64,000 nt of DNA from RGIG3077 sp964490175 (lineage in GTDB: Bacteria > Bacillota > Clostridia > Oscillospirales > Ruminococcaceae), in NCBI GenBank assembly GCA_964490175.1, contig CAZBAI010000003.1, positions 1 to 64,000 on the forward strand. The letters run 5' to 3'. Under the pieces are notes generated by a model. It was not told the DNA's origin. It did no database searches and saw nothing but the letters and a program-made list of their open reading frames with translations. Both the position numbers and the translations under genes were made by a program. Every line of letters starts with the position of its first letter. Within the stretch, counting starts at the first letter, position 1. Shown here one piece after another: positions 43,173 through 52,494 of the stretch.

Positions 43173-44192
43173 TTAATATAAAATCGCCCCGTATTTTTGC
43201 GCCAGCGACAGCAATGTTTCCGTTGCAAGCTCGCAGCAGCTGTCGATGCAAGCTCTTCCGGGATAAAGAATAAGCGCCGTTGTGAGCGCAGTAACGCTTT
43301 GACTTTTAAATATTACGGGCAGCGACGCCATGTGCACATTTTTCATAAACAAAACAGCGTCGTCCGGGCTGAAAAGCTCAACCCCGATGATATCAACGCT
43401 TGTTTCGCCGATTTCCAAAAGTTTGTCCGACATATCCTGAACGCACTGTATATATTCCGAAATTTCAATATTGTCGGGAGAGAGAAAAAACGACTGCGTT
43501 TGGTTTGAAAGCATAAGCATTCCCTCGCACGCCTGCGCATCAAAAAGCGCATTGGGCTCTTTAATGCGGCAAACACGCAAGCACGCACTGTCACCGTTTT
43601 GGGCAACAATTGCAGCACCGCATTCGGAAAGCACATCGGCGCATTCATCTTTCCGATTCACTAACGCTATAAGCGGAACCTTTGCATAGCGTGCCAGCTC
43701 GGAAACGATTTCACGGCAATCCTCAACATCACAGTCGGAAACGATTCCGCAAGCATCAGCGCCCATTTCCTGCAAGCAAATCAAAGCGGCAACGGCATAG
43801 CTTTTAGCACCTGCGATATCCGCAGTATCAACATAAACGGTGACAAACACGGGAATATCAAACCTTTTGCAAGCAAGCAATGCCGCCCTTGCATCCGCAA
43901 CCGAGAGCATAGAATCGGCAAAAAACAAATCCGCACCGGCTTCGTAAAATGCCCTTGCCTGCTTATAATACGCAGAAAAAGCGTCGAAAAACTCAATACC
44001 GTCCTCGTTATCATCGCACTTTTCGAGATAAAGTCTGCCGGCAACACGCACGTTTTTTGCATTTTTTGCCTGCTTGACAGTTTCTTTTAAATCAAGCTTA
44101 CTTTCAGGCCGCATTGTCACGCATACTATATCAGGTAGCGCCGTTTTTGAATCAAAATGCGAACACGGTAAAGGCACGTCGGTAATGTCCAT
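43173..44192 (-). CDS. Degenerate MetH-like protein (homocysteine methyltransferase domain plus part of a pterin domain)
   Basis: A 339-residue protein. Residues about 70-170 follow the homocysteine S-methyltransferase barrel (YEAGADLFFADSMLSVADARAALLAC). Residues about 255-339 follow the start of the pterin-binding domain of MetH (LLEIGETSVDIIGVELF, and ALILYPGRACIDSC). The zinc-binding GGCCG motif is missing, its place taken by SECGAAIVAQNGD, and the cobalamin domains are absent. It ends within the pterin-domain barrel. So it should not be a working methionine synthase; its role is unknown. 21 bp downstream of argS. The frame is intact, so it seems maintained rather than decaying. Confidence 0.65.
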   Translation of the reverse strand: MDITDVPLPCSHFDSKTALPDIVCVTMRPESKLDLKETVKQAKNAKNVRVAGRLYLEKCDDNEDGIEFFDAFSAYYKQARAFYEAGADLFFADSMLSVADARAALLACKRFDIPVFVTVYVDTADIAGAKSYAVAALICLQEMGADACGIVSDCDVEDCREIVSELARYAKVPLIALVNRKDECADVLSECGAAIVAQNGDSACLRVCRIKEPNALFDAQACEGMLMLSNQTQSFFLSPDNIEISEYIQCVQDMSDKLLEIGETSVDIIGVELFSPDDAVLFMKNVHMASLPVIFKSQSVTALTTALILYPGRACIDSCCELATETLLSLAQKYGAILY

Positions 44193-44213
44193 AATATTAA
44201 AAATTCCTTTCTG

Positions 44214-45902
44214 TTACATTCTTTCCGGGCAATTTATCTTAAACATCGTGAGAATATTGCATATAACCGTTTTAACGGCACAGCAAAGAGCAAGCCTTGC
44301 CTGCGTCAGCTCGATATCATCGCTCTTAACCCTGCACGCATCGTAAAACTTGTGGAAAAGCGTTGCGATTTCGATTGAATAGCGTGTTATCGCCGATGGG
44401 TCATATTCTTTGGCGGCGCTGTTTATCTCATCGGGGAACTGTGCCAAACGGAAAATCAACGCTCTTTCCTGCTCGGCAGAAAGCCTTGCAAGCATTTTGT
44501 CTGTCAAATCTCCGGCGCTTATTCCCTCCGCTTCAAGATTTCTGATAATGCTGCAAATCCTTGCGTGCGCATATTGAACATAATATACGGGATTTTGCGA
44601 CGACTGTTCAACGGCAAGGTCAAGGTCAAGATTAAAGTGCGAATTTGCTTCACGCAGATTGAAGAAAAACCTTGCGGCGTCTACGGGAATTTCCTCAAGA
44701 AGCGTTTCAAGCGTAACCGCCTTGCCGCTTCGTTTTGAAAGCTTGTAGGTTTGTCCGTCACGCACAAGATTCACCATTTGCATGATGACAACATCAAGCC
44801 TTGAAGGGTCGATATCAAGTGCGCTGATTGCCGCCTTCATTCTGCCGATGTAACCATGGTGGTCGGCACCGAGAACGTTTATCGCAATATCAAAATTTCT
44901 TGTAACAAGCTTGTTGTAATGGTAGGCTATATCGGGCACAACATATGTCGGCAATCCGTTTGAACGCATAAGCACCCTGTCCTTGTCATCGCCGAAAAGC
45001 GTTGATTTAAACCAAAGCGCTCCGTCCTGTTCATAGGTCAGACCCTTATTTTTGAAGATATCGATAACCTCGTCAACCTTGCCCTCTTTATGCAATGTCG
45101 ATTCCTTAAACCATGTGTCATACTCAATGCGATATTTTTGCAAATCGCTTTTCAGCTTAGCGATATTTTTCGGCAAAGCAAAATCAACAAGCGCCTTTTT
45201 GCGCACATCGCTGTCTGCATTGACAAAACTGTCGCCGTTGATTTCGGCAAATGCTTTTGCATGGTCGGTGATATCGCTGCCGAGATAGCAGTCCTCCGGC
45301 ATTTCAACGCTGTCATCAAAAAGCTGAAGATATCTGCATTCAAGCGAATTTCCGAATTTTTCGATTTGGTTGCCCGCATCGTTTACATAAAACTCACGCT
45401 CGACATAATATCCGGCAAACGAAAGCACCGCCGAAAGACAGTCGCCGATAGCGCCTCCTCTGGCGTTACCGATGTGCATAGGTCCTGTGGGGTTTGCCGA
45501 AACAAATTCCACAAGCACACGCTTGTTTTTGCCGTAATCCGTTTTGCCGTAGTTTTCACCGTCGGCTTTAATACCCGAAACCACATCGGAAAACCACTGC
45601 GGCGACAGAAAGAAATTCATAAAACCGGGGCCTGCGATTTCGCACTTTTCAAAATATGTGTATTTCAGGTCGATTTCGCTTGCGATAAGCTCCGCAATCA
45701 CCTTAGGTGGTTTTTTCAGCGCTTTTGCCGATGCCATTGCGACATTTGATGAAAAATCGCCGTGCTTTCTGTCTGCCGGAATTTCGATATTAAATGCGTC
45801 AAGCGGTACATCGGCGATTTTTTCCTTTAAAACAAGATGTCCGAGAGCGTCGAGAATCAGCTGCCGCAGCTGTGATTGTGCATCTTTGATAAGGTAGGTC
45901 AT
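44214..45902 (-). CDS. argS: Arginyl-tRNA synthetase
   Basis: A 562-residue class I synthetase. The HIGH motif reads MHIGN near residue 141, and the KMSKS-like motif reads KLSKR near 387, as in many ArgRS. The N-terminal Add1 domain and the C-terminal anticodon-binding domain (ending NILTMFKINCPERM) are complete. SD AAAGGAC. Follows the DUF1934 gene, a common pairing in Firmicutes. Confidence 0.97.
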   Translation of the reverse strand: MTYLIKDAQSQLRQLILDALGHLVLKEKIADVPLDAFNIEIPADRKHGDFSSNVAMASAKALKKPPKVIAELIASEIDLKYTYFEKCEIAGPGFMNFFLSPQWFSDVVSGIKADGENYGKTDYGKNKRVLVEFVSANPTGPMHIGNARGGAIGDCLSAVLSFAGYYVEREFYVNDAGNQIEKFGNSLECRYLQLFDDSVEMPEDCYLGSDITDHAKAFAEINGDSFVNADSDVRKKALVDFALPKNIAKLKSDLQKYRIEYDTWFKESTLHKEGKVDEVIDIFKNKGLTYEQDGALWFKSTLFGDDKDRVLMRSNGLPTYVVPDIAYHYNKLVTRNFDIAINVLGADHHGYIGRMKAAISALDIDPSRLDVVIMQMVNLVRDGQTYKLSKRSGKAVTLETLLEEIPVDAARFFFNLREANSHFNLDLDLAVEQSSQNPVYYVQYAHARICSIIRNLEAEGISAGDLTDKMLARLSAEQERALIFRLAQFPDEINSAAKEYDPSAITRYSIEIATLFHKFYDACRVKSDDIELTQARLALCCAVKTVICNILTMFKINCPERM

Positions 45903-45923
45903 TGTATTTTTGTCCTTTCTGTT

Positions 45924-46346
45924 TTACATAACGTCAAAATAAATCTCATTTTCCGAAATATAGCTTGAATTTAAATCAACCGTATATTTCACATAGGCGC
46001 TTTTTTTGTCGCCGTGCAAAAGAGAATTTTTTATATCAATTGCGTTTATTCCGACGGTGAGCGAACCGTAAGGCGTGCCGTAATGGCAATAATGCTTTTT
46101 GCCGATTTCAAGCAAAAGGCTTGAATTATAACTGCCCGAGCGTTCAATCGAAGCGTAGCTGTCGCCTATAAACGTAAGCTTTGTTTTCGACCCGTCAAAG
46201 CCGGTGGCGTCCGATTCGTCATAAGTGATAACGCAGGTATCGTCAGAAACGATTTCAAACCTGCATTCCGTCGCAAGTTCGGTTTCGCTTCTTTCGCTGC
46301 CTTCTGTCAAAACGCTTTTCATTTTTAATACTTTGGTTTTATCCAT
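45924..46346 (-). CDS. DUF1934 family protein (YwiB-like)
   Basis: A 140-residue beta-barrel-like protein of the DUF1934/YwiB family, whose genes commonly lie directly upstream of argS. Motifs seen include EITYDESDATGFDGSKT-type strands and HYCHYGTPYGSLTVGI, which is characteristic. No enzymatic function is established; the calycin-like fold suggests small-molecule binding. 21 bp before argS, 9 bp after ddl. Confidence 0.85.
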   Translation of the reverse strand: MDKTKVLKMKSVLTEGSERSETELATECRFEIVSDDTCVITYDESDATGFDGSKTKLTFIGDSYASIERSGSYNSSLLLEIGKKHYCHYGTPYGSLTVGINAIDIKNSLLHGDKKSAYVKYTVDLNSSYISENEIYFDVM

Positions 46347-46355
46347 GTTTTGTTT

Positions 46356-47423
46356 TTACTGTTGATGGCGGTCGAGCGCAATTGTAATAAGTCTGTCAAG
46401 CAACTCGCCGCAGTCAAGACCCGCATCCTCCATAAGCTTTGAATACATACTAATCGGCGTAAAGCCGGGCATTGTGTTAATCTCATTAAGAATAATTTCG
46501 TTATCGTTTGTCAGGAAAAAGTCCACTCTCGAAAGCCCCGCACAGCCCGCCGCTTTATACGCTTTTACGGCGTTTTTGCGAATCTCGTCGGAAACTTTTA
46601 AATCAAGCTGTGCCGGTATGCATAGCTTGCTTGACGACAAAACATATTTTGCGTCATAATCGTAAAAATCATTGCATGAGCAAATTTCGCCCACTGCCGA
46701 AGCCGTTACAAGATCCTGACCGAGAATTGCGACCTCAAGCTCTCTGCCGCATATAAATTCCTCGACAACAACCTTTTTGGAATGCGAAAAAGCAAGTTTC
46801 ACCGCAGCCTCAAGCGATTCAAGGTCATACGCTTTATTAACGCCTATCGACGAACCGCTGCAAGCCGGCTTGACAAACAGCGGATATCCCAGCTCCGAAG
46901 CGATTTGTTCGCACTTTTTCTCAATGCTGTTAAGATCGCCTTGAGTAAGCACACGCCATTTTGCCATTTTAATCCCTGCGGCTTCAAGCACGGTATGTGT
47001 GAGTGCCTTGTCTATACATACAGCCGAAGAACCGAGGTCGCAGCCCACATACGGAAGCTTTGCAAGCTCGAAAAGTCCCTGCAACGCACCGTCCTCACCG
47101 TTTGCACCGTGAATTGCGGGGAACACCACGTCAATTCGCTTAAACGAGGTTTCCTCGCTTTCAAGCTTGATAATGCCCTTGTGCATAGGGTCGGGAGAGA
47201 TAATTGCGGGCGTGCAGTCGGGGTTGTTCTTCCATTCTCCGCTTGCGATTTTGTTTACATCGCCCGGATAATAAAGCCATCTGCCTTTTTTAGTGATGCC
47301 TATGCATATTACCTCATATTTATCTTTCGGAATATTGTTGATTATATTTGTTGCGGAAACAAGCGAAATATCATGCTCGCTCGACGCACCGCCGAAAAGC
47401 ACGGCAACTTTGATTTTTGACAT
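46356..47423 (-). CDS. ddl: D-alanine--D-alanine ligase
   Basis: A 355-residue ATP-grasp enzyme joining two D-alanines for the UDP-MurNAc-pentapeptide. GGASSEHDISLVSA opens the protein; the SSIGV loop (GSSIGVNKA), the omega-loop region (FYDYDAKYVLSS) and ILNEINTMPGFTPIS near the end are intact. Features such as the Tyr in YDYDAKY fit a Ddl rather than a VanA-type D-lactate ligase, though selectivity cannot be assured by eye. The D-alanine comes from alr at 24 kb. Confidence 0.95.
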   Translation of the reverse strand: MSKIKVAVLFGGASSEHDISLVSATNIINNIPKDKYEVICIGITKKGRWLYYPGDVNKIASGEWKNNPDCTPAIISPDPMHKGIIKLESEETSFKRIDVVFPAIHGANGEDGALQGLFELAKLPYVGCDLGSSAVCIDKALTHTVLEAAGIKMAKWRVLTQGDLNSIEKKCEQIASELGYPLFVKPACSGSSIGVNKAYDLESLEAAVKLAFSHSKKVVVEEFICGRELEVAILGQDLVTASAVGEICSCNDFYDYDAKYVLSSSKLCIPAQLDLKVSDEIRKNAVKAYKAAGCAGLSRVDFFLTNDNEIILNEINTMPGFTPISMYSKLMEDAGLDCGELLDRLITIALDRHQQ

Positions 47424-47462
47424 TGAAAAAACCCCTCTCTTAATGTGATGAATGTTGTAATT

Positions 47463-48416
47463 TTACATCGGAACCGCAACTGTATTTATCAGTTCACGGA
47501 CATATTCGGCGCTTGTGCCGTATCTGCTTTTGCCTTTTGACGAAAGTATTATCCTGTGCGGAAGCACGCAAAGCGCCATACTCTTAATATCGTCGGGCGT
47601 GACGTAATCACGTCCGTTTATCATTGCGCACGCCGCCGAAGCTTTGCTCAGACAAATGCTTCCTCTCGGACTGATTCCCAGCGTTATTGCGTCGTTTTTT
47701 CGTGTAAGCGCACACAGCTCGACAATATATTCTCGCAAAGCCGGCACCGTAACTATCTGTCCGACATCGTTTTGAAGCCCTATTATATCTTCTAAATCAA
47801 GAACGGGCTTTTCGATATTTAATATCGGGTTGCCGTTTTCCGTGCGCTTTATAATTTCCATCTCCTGTGCCTTTGTGGGGTAGCCCATACTGATTTTCAT
47901 GAAAAATCTGTCCATTTGCGCCTCGGGCAGATGGTATGTTCCGTAGGTTTCAACAGGGTTCTGCGTTGCAAGCACCATAAAAGGCTTGGGCAAAATGTGC
48001 GTTTTACCGTCAAGACTTATCTGACCTTCCTCCATTATTTCAAGCAGGCTCGATTGTGCCTTAGGCGATGCACGGTTAATTTCATCGGCAAGTAAAAAAT
48101 TGCACATAGCCGCACCTTGCCGATATTCAAGCTCATAAGTTTGGCGATTTACCACCGAAAAGCCTACAATATCCGAAGGCATGATGTCGGGCGTGAGCTG
48201 GATTCTGTTGAATTTTCCTCCCAAAGATTTTGAAAGCGCCGATGCAAGCTGGGTTTTTCCCACGCCGGGAACATCTTCTATAAGAACATGACCTGCGCAA
48301 ATCAGTGCGGCAATAACATTTTTTATTATATTCTCCTTGCCGACAATGACCCTTGAAACACTTTCGGCAAGAGCGTTTATTTTCCTTGAATTTTCCGCAA
48401 TATCAATCATTTTCAA
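47463..48416 (-). CDS. MoxR family AAA+ ATPase
   Basis: A 317-residue AAA-3 ATPase. Walker A is GVPGVGKTQLA, Walker B LLADEINRASPKAQ, sensor ATQNPVETYGTYHLPEAQMDRF. MoxR proteins act as chaperones for VWA/DUF58 partners, usually encoded next door. Here neither neighbour is a DUF58, VWA or transglutaminase protein (ddl downstream, a CPBP protease upstream), so the usual partner must be elsewhere or absent. Confidence 0.92.
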   Translation of the reverse strand: MKMIDIAENSRKINALAESVSRVIVGKENIIKNVIAALICAGHVLIEDVPGVGKTQLASALSKSLGGKFNRIQLTPDIMPSDIVGFSVVNRQTYELEYRQGAAMCNFLLADEINRASPKAQSSLLEIMEEGQISLDGKTHILPKPFMVLATQNPVETYGTYHLPEAQMDRFFMKISMGYPTKAQEMEIIKRTENGNPILNIEKPVLDLEDIIGLQNDVGQIVTVPALREYIVELCALTRKNDAITLGISPRGSICLSKASAACAMINGRDYVTPDDIKSMALCVLPHRIILSSKGKSRYGTSAEYVRELINTVAVPM

Positions 48417-48457
48417 ATTCCACCTTAAAAATTATTTGCAAATGCCGCTTCATTAAT

Positions 48458-49786
48458 TTAAGCAAACATATTGTTCACCGACAATATGACAAAAGCAATC
48501 ACGGCAATATCGAAATAAACGCAGGAAACCGCAATGCGTGCGCCCCTGTATTTATCATAAACCGTATTTTCGGGCAAAGCCTCTTTAGAGCTAAACCTTA
48601 TAAGGCAGATAAGTCCTATAAAGGCAAGGGCGTAAATTACAATTGCCGAAACCGTATCGCCGAGCGATTCATTATATTCACTCAATATCGTCAGCGACAT
48701 GGAAACGCAGTTGTTAAACGCATGAATAACAATTGCCGGTATTATCGAATCGGCTTTAAGCGTTACATATGACAGCAAAAGCCCGACGAGAAACGCACTC
48801 ATAAACTGCGGCACATTCATATGGTAAATGCCGAACAAAAACGATGAAAGCACCATCGCAAAGACGCTGCTGACCTTTGAAGCGCAGTTTAGCACAAATC
48901 CCCGAAAGAAAAGCTCTTCCGCAAACGGCGCAATAATCACCGTGTAAATACAAATCACAATCGTTGCGAAAACATCTTGATTTGTGCCGAAATCGGCATT
49001 GCTCAGTTCTTTTCCCCCATAAGCGGCAACGGCGGATATAATCGCCACCACGACATTTGCGATAATTTGGAACAAAAATACAATGCTGCCGTAGGCAAGA
49101 GTTTTGCCCGTTTTGATTTTAGGCTTTGCGAAAAATGATTTTGGTGATATTTTAGTACGCTTGCAGCCGGAATAGGTTGCCAAAAGCAGTGAAACCATCA
49201 CCGTTACGGCATTGACAAGCATATATCCGCCGGTTGAGCCTATAACATCATAAAACAGCTCGTCTAACACCGAAACTTCAAAGCCTTTGCCGCCTGCAAA
49301 CGCCATTCCGAAAACGGCTGCATATATAAGCAAATAAGGTATGAGCACGGAAGCAAGCAGATAAAGCAGCGCCGAACGTCCGATTGCGTTGTAGCGTGAT
49401 TTTATAAGTTGTGTTTCGGCTTTGCCCGGCTTTATGCGCAAAAGCTCGCCACGGCTGTTTTTTCGCAATTTGCAGCCGATAACGCTTGCGCAGTCGTCTT
49501 CGAAAAGCTCGGCATATTTATCGTCAAAGCTTGAATCATCCGTATTTGCGGCAGAATCAAGTATATCAAAAACATTTTCTCGATTGCGGCGCATTTCTTC
49601 ACTCGGTGCATTATCAAAAAAGCCCTCAAGACCGAAATCGGGATTTTGAGCGTTTGCGCCTGATTGCACACCGTTTAAAATATCAGAATTTTCAGGATTC
49701 AAAAACTTTTGTTCCAATTTCTTCTCCGTATGCTTCGGCGCTTTATACAGCGCAAAAGCTTCCTTTCTCACAAAAATGTTGTCCAT
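48458..49786 (-). CDS. CPBP family intramembrane glutamic protease
   Basis: A 442-residue protein: ~140 hydrophilic N-terminal residues, then about eight transmembrane helices. The Abi/CPBP motifs are EELFFRGFVLN (EExxxR), GIYHMN and HAFNNCVS. The family includes prenyl-protein CAAX-processing-like proteases and bacteriocin self-immunity proteins. The long acidic N-terminal extension (DDSSFDDKYAELFEDDCASV) is an unusual addition. Start at 49786 with little SD in view. Confidence 0.88.
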   Translation of the reverse strand: MDNIFVRKEAFALYKAPKHTEKKLEQKFLNPENSDILNGVQSGANAQNPDFGLEGFFDNAPSEEMRRNRENVFDILDSAANTDDSSFDDKYAELFEDDCASVIGCKLRKNSRGELLRIKPGKAETQLIKSRYNAIGRSALLYLLASVLIPYLLIYAAVFGMAFAGGKGFEVSVLDELFYDVIGSTGGYMLVNAVTVMVSLLLATYSGCKRTKISPKSFFAKPKIKTGKTLAYGSIVFLFQIIANVVVAIISAVAAYGGKELSNADFGTNQDVFATIVICIYTVIIAPFAEELFFRGFVLNCASKVSSVFAMVLSSFLFGIYHMNVPQFMSAFLVGLLLSYVTLKADSIIPAIVIHAFNNCVSMSLTILSEYNESLGDTVSAIVIYALAFIGLICLIRFSSKEALPENTVYDKYRGARIAVSCVYFDIAVIAFVILSVNNMFA

Positions 49787-49928
49787 ACATAAATATACAT
49801 ATTATATTATATCAGCCAAAGCCTTGATTGTCAAGCTTGAAAGGCAACATAACTCCGCTTTTTTCCACGCATATGCTTGTTTTCGGAGAAAATTTAAAAA
49901 AGCGAAAATTATATTTTCAAGAAACATA

Positions 49929-49957
49929 TTGCTTTTTTTATAAAAAAATAGTATAAT
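49929..49957 (+). promoter_or_regulatory. Promoter of the cellobiose phosphorylase gene
   Basis: -35 TTGCTT (49929-49934), 17-bp spacer rich in A/T, -10 TATAAT (49952-49957), 45 bp before the start codon. Confidence 0.78.
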
Positions 49958-50002
49958 GCAGATTACAAGTTTGCAAAAAATATCTTATAAAGGAGTATAT
50001 GA

Positions 50003-52399
50003 ATGAAGTACGGACATTTTGACCTTGAAAACAAGGAATATGTAATCACCCGTCAGGACACGCCCGCACCTTGGGTAAACTACCTCGGCTCGCCGGAATA
50101 CGGCGCAATGATTTCCAACAACGCAGGAGGATACAGCTTTGTAAAATCCGGCGCAAACGGCAGAATTTTGCGTTACAGGTTCAATTCCGATATGGCGCTT
50201 CCGGGCAGATACATCTACATAAGAGATAATTCCGACGGTGACTATTGGTCTGCCTCATGGCAGCCTGTCGGCAAAAGCCTTGAAGAATACAAAAGCGTTT
50301 GCCGCCACGGTACGGCATATACCGTAATCACTTCGGAGTATAAGGGCATTCAATCCGAAACCTCTTACTACGTTCCGCTTGACAAAACCTATGAGGTGTG
50401 GAGAACCAAAATCAAAAACACCTCAGATAAAAAGCGCAGCCTTTCCGTTACGGGATTTTGCGAATTTACCAACGAAAACAACTATGAGCAGGATCAGGTA
50501 AATCTGCAATACACTTTATTTATCACAAGAACGAGCTTTGAAGGCAACAAAATCGTTCAGCATATCAACGAAAACAGCGGCAAGGACGAAAACGGTTCAA
50601 ACCACAGAGAAAGATTTTTTGCGCTCACCGGCGCTCCCATAAGCGCCTATTGCGGAAACCTTTCAAACTTTATCGGTTCTTATCGCACATATTCAAATCC
50701 CATTGCAGTCGAAAGCGGCAAATGCGACAATTCAATGAACTACAATCTCAATTCCTGCGGCGCTTTGCAGTCGGATATTGAGCTTGAAAGCGGCGAAGAA
50801 AGGGAAATCATCTATATTGTCGGTCAAAAATCCCCCAAATACGCCGATGAAATCATCGCAAACTACGAAAAAGACGGCGTTGTTGACAAAGAAATCGACG
50901 AGCTTAAAGCATTTTGGCACGCAAAGCTCAACAATTTCAAGGTGAAAACGCCCAGCGAAGAATTTAACAATATGGTAAATGTGTGGAACGCATACCAGTG
51001 CTTCATCACCTTTATCTGGTCAAGGGCGGCTTCGTTTGTTTATTGCGGATTGCGCAACGGCTACGGCTACCGTGATACCGTTCAGGATATTCAAGGCATT
51101 ATTCACCTTGACCCTAATCTGGCAAAGGAAAAAATCACATTTATGCTCTCGGCTCAGGTTGATAACGGCGGCGGTCTGCCCCTTGTAAAATTCGACCACA
51201 ATGCAGGTCACGAGGACACTCCCGATGATCCCTCATATGTTCAGGCAACGGGTCACCCCTCATACAGAGCCGACGATGCGCTTTGGCTCTTCCCCACAAT
51301 TGTTAAGTATATCGGCGAAAGCGGTGATATCGCCTATCTCGACGAATCGATTGTTTACGCAAACGGCGGCGAAGATACGGTTTACAATCACCTTAAAAGA
51401 GCTATTAAGTTTTCGATGGAGCGCCTTGGCGCACACGATATGCCGGCAGGTCTGCACGCAGACTGGAACGACTGTTTGAGATTGGGCAAAAAGGGCGAAT
51501 CTACGTTCGTTGCATTCCAGCTGTATTATGCTATGAGCGTTTTGCGTGAATATGCGCAGATGAAAAACGACAGCGAATATATAAAATATCTTGATGATGT
51601 TCAAGGCAAGCTTAAAGCTTCTCTTGACGCCTGCTGGGAAGGCGACAGATTCATAAGGGGAATTCGTGAGGACGGCGTTGTCGTCGGCTCGAAAAAAGAC
51701 ATTGAAGCTTCAATGTGGCTCAATCCCCAAAGCTGGAGCGTTATTTCCGGCTTTGCCACACAAGAGCAGGCAGAGCTTGCCATGGATTCCGTTTACAGAG
51801 AGCTTAACACGCCTTACGGTGCAAGAACGCTCGCTCCGTCATATATCGACCACTATTTCGACGGCGCTTTAATGCACATTTTCAACCCCTCTACAAAGGA
51901 AAACGGCGGTATCTTCTCTCAGCCGCAGGGTTGGGCAATCCTTGCCGAAAGTCTTATGGGCAGAGGCAACAGGGCTTTTGAATACTTTATGGAAAGCTCG
52001 CCTGCCGCAATGAACGACAAGGCAGAAATCCGAGTTATCGAACCTTACGTTCACGGTCAGTTCACCGAAGCTGTCGAATCGCCTTATGCAGGCAGAAGCC
52101 ATGTTCACTGGCTTACCGGCACGGCTTCAACGGTTATGGTCGGCTGCGTTGAGGGCATCTGCGGTATGCGACCCAACGCAAACGGTCTTGTAATTTCTCC
52201 GTCAATCCCTTCGGATTGGTCTGAATTTTCAATCGAAAAGAACTTCCGAGGCAAAAAGCTTTATATCAATGTTAAAAATCCCGATAACGTGCAAAGCGGC
52301 GTAAAATCGCTTGTTTTAAACGGCAGGGAAATCATCGGCAACTATGTTGCCTTTGACGATATGGAAAGCACAAACACAATAGATATCGTTCTCGGCTAA
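50003..52399 (+). CDS. Cellobiose phosphorylase (GH94)
   Basis: A 798-residue cytoplasmic GH94 enzyme that splits cellobiose with phosphate to glucose 1-phosphate and glucose, saving ATP. The N-terminal beta-sandwich (YGHFDLENKEYVITRQDTPAPW) and the (alpha/alpha)6 barrel are complete. The catalytic general acid lies in HADWND (DWND at 487-490), and other hallmarks are GYGYRDTVQDIQG, GLPLVKFDHN and QGWAILAESLMGRGNRA. The long N-terminal similarity to clostridial cellobiose phosphorylases favours cellobiose over cellodextrin or chitobiose. Transcribed alone; no sugar transporter nearby. SD AAGGAG. Confidence 0.93.
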   Translation: MKYGHFDLENKEYVITRQDTPAPWVNYLGSPEYGAMISNNAGGYSFVKSGANGRILRYRFNSDMALPGRYIYIRDNSDGDYWSASWQPVGKSLEEYKSVCRHGTAYTVITSEYKGIQSETSYYVPLDKTYEVWRTKIKNTSDKKRSLSVTGFCEFTNENNYEQDQVNLQYTLFITRTSFEGNKIVQHINENSGKDENGSNHRERFFALTGAPISAYCGNLSNFIGSYRTYSNPIAVESGKCDNSMNYNLNSCGALQSDIELESGEEREIIYIVGQKSPKYADEIIANYEKDGVVDKEIDELKAFWHAKLNNFKVKTPSEEFNNMVNVWNAYQCFITFIWSRAASFVYCGLRNGYGYRDTVQDIQGIIHLDPNLAKEKITFMLSAQVDNGGGLPLVKFDHNAGHEDTPDDPSYVQATGHPSYRADDALWLFPTIVKYIGESGDIAYLDESIVYANGGEDTVYNHLKRAIKFSMERLGAHDMPAGLHADWNDCLRLGKKGESTFVAFQLYYAMSVLREYAQMKNDSEYIKYLDDVQGKLKASLDACWEGDRFIRGIREDGVVVGSKKDIEASMWLNPQSWSVISGFATQEQAELAMDSVYRELNTPYGARTLAPSYIDHYFDGALMHIFNPSTKENGGIFSQPQGWAILAESLMGRGNRAFEYFMESSPAAMNDKAEIRVIEPYVHGQFTEAVESPYAGRSHVHWLTGTASTVMVGCVEGICGMRPNANGLVISPSIPSDWSEFSIEKNFRGKKLYINVKNPDNVQSGVKSLVLNGREIIGNYVAFDDMESTNTIDIVLG

Positions 52400-52408
52400 A
52401 ATCACAAA

Positions 52409-52460
52409 TTGCCTCAAATCGCAAAAAGCAGCGGTTTGGGGCAATTATTTATCATTTTAA
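52409..52460 (+). terminator. Terminator after cellobiose phosphorylase
   Basis: A 14-bp stem with two G-U pairs (TTGCCTCAAATCGC / GCGGTTTGGGGCAA) and a T-rich tail, 10 bp past the stop. Confidence 0.65.
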
Positions 52461-52494
52461 TCATATATATTTTGCAAAATTTTTGAGGGCTTTT

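Noticed and set aside
46356..47423. Vancomycin-resistance type D-Ala-D-Lac or D-Ala-D-Ser ligase
   Set aside because: No vanH, vanX or vanRS genes nearby and the omega-loop region fits an ordinary Ddl.
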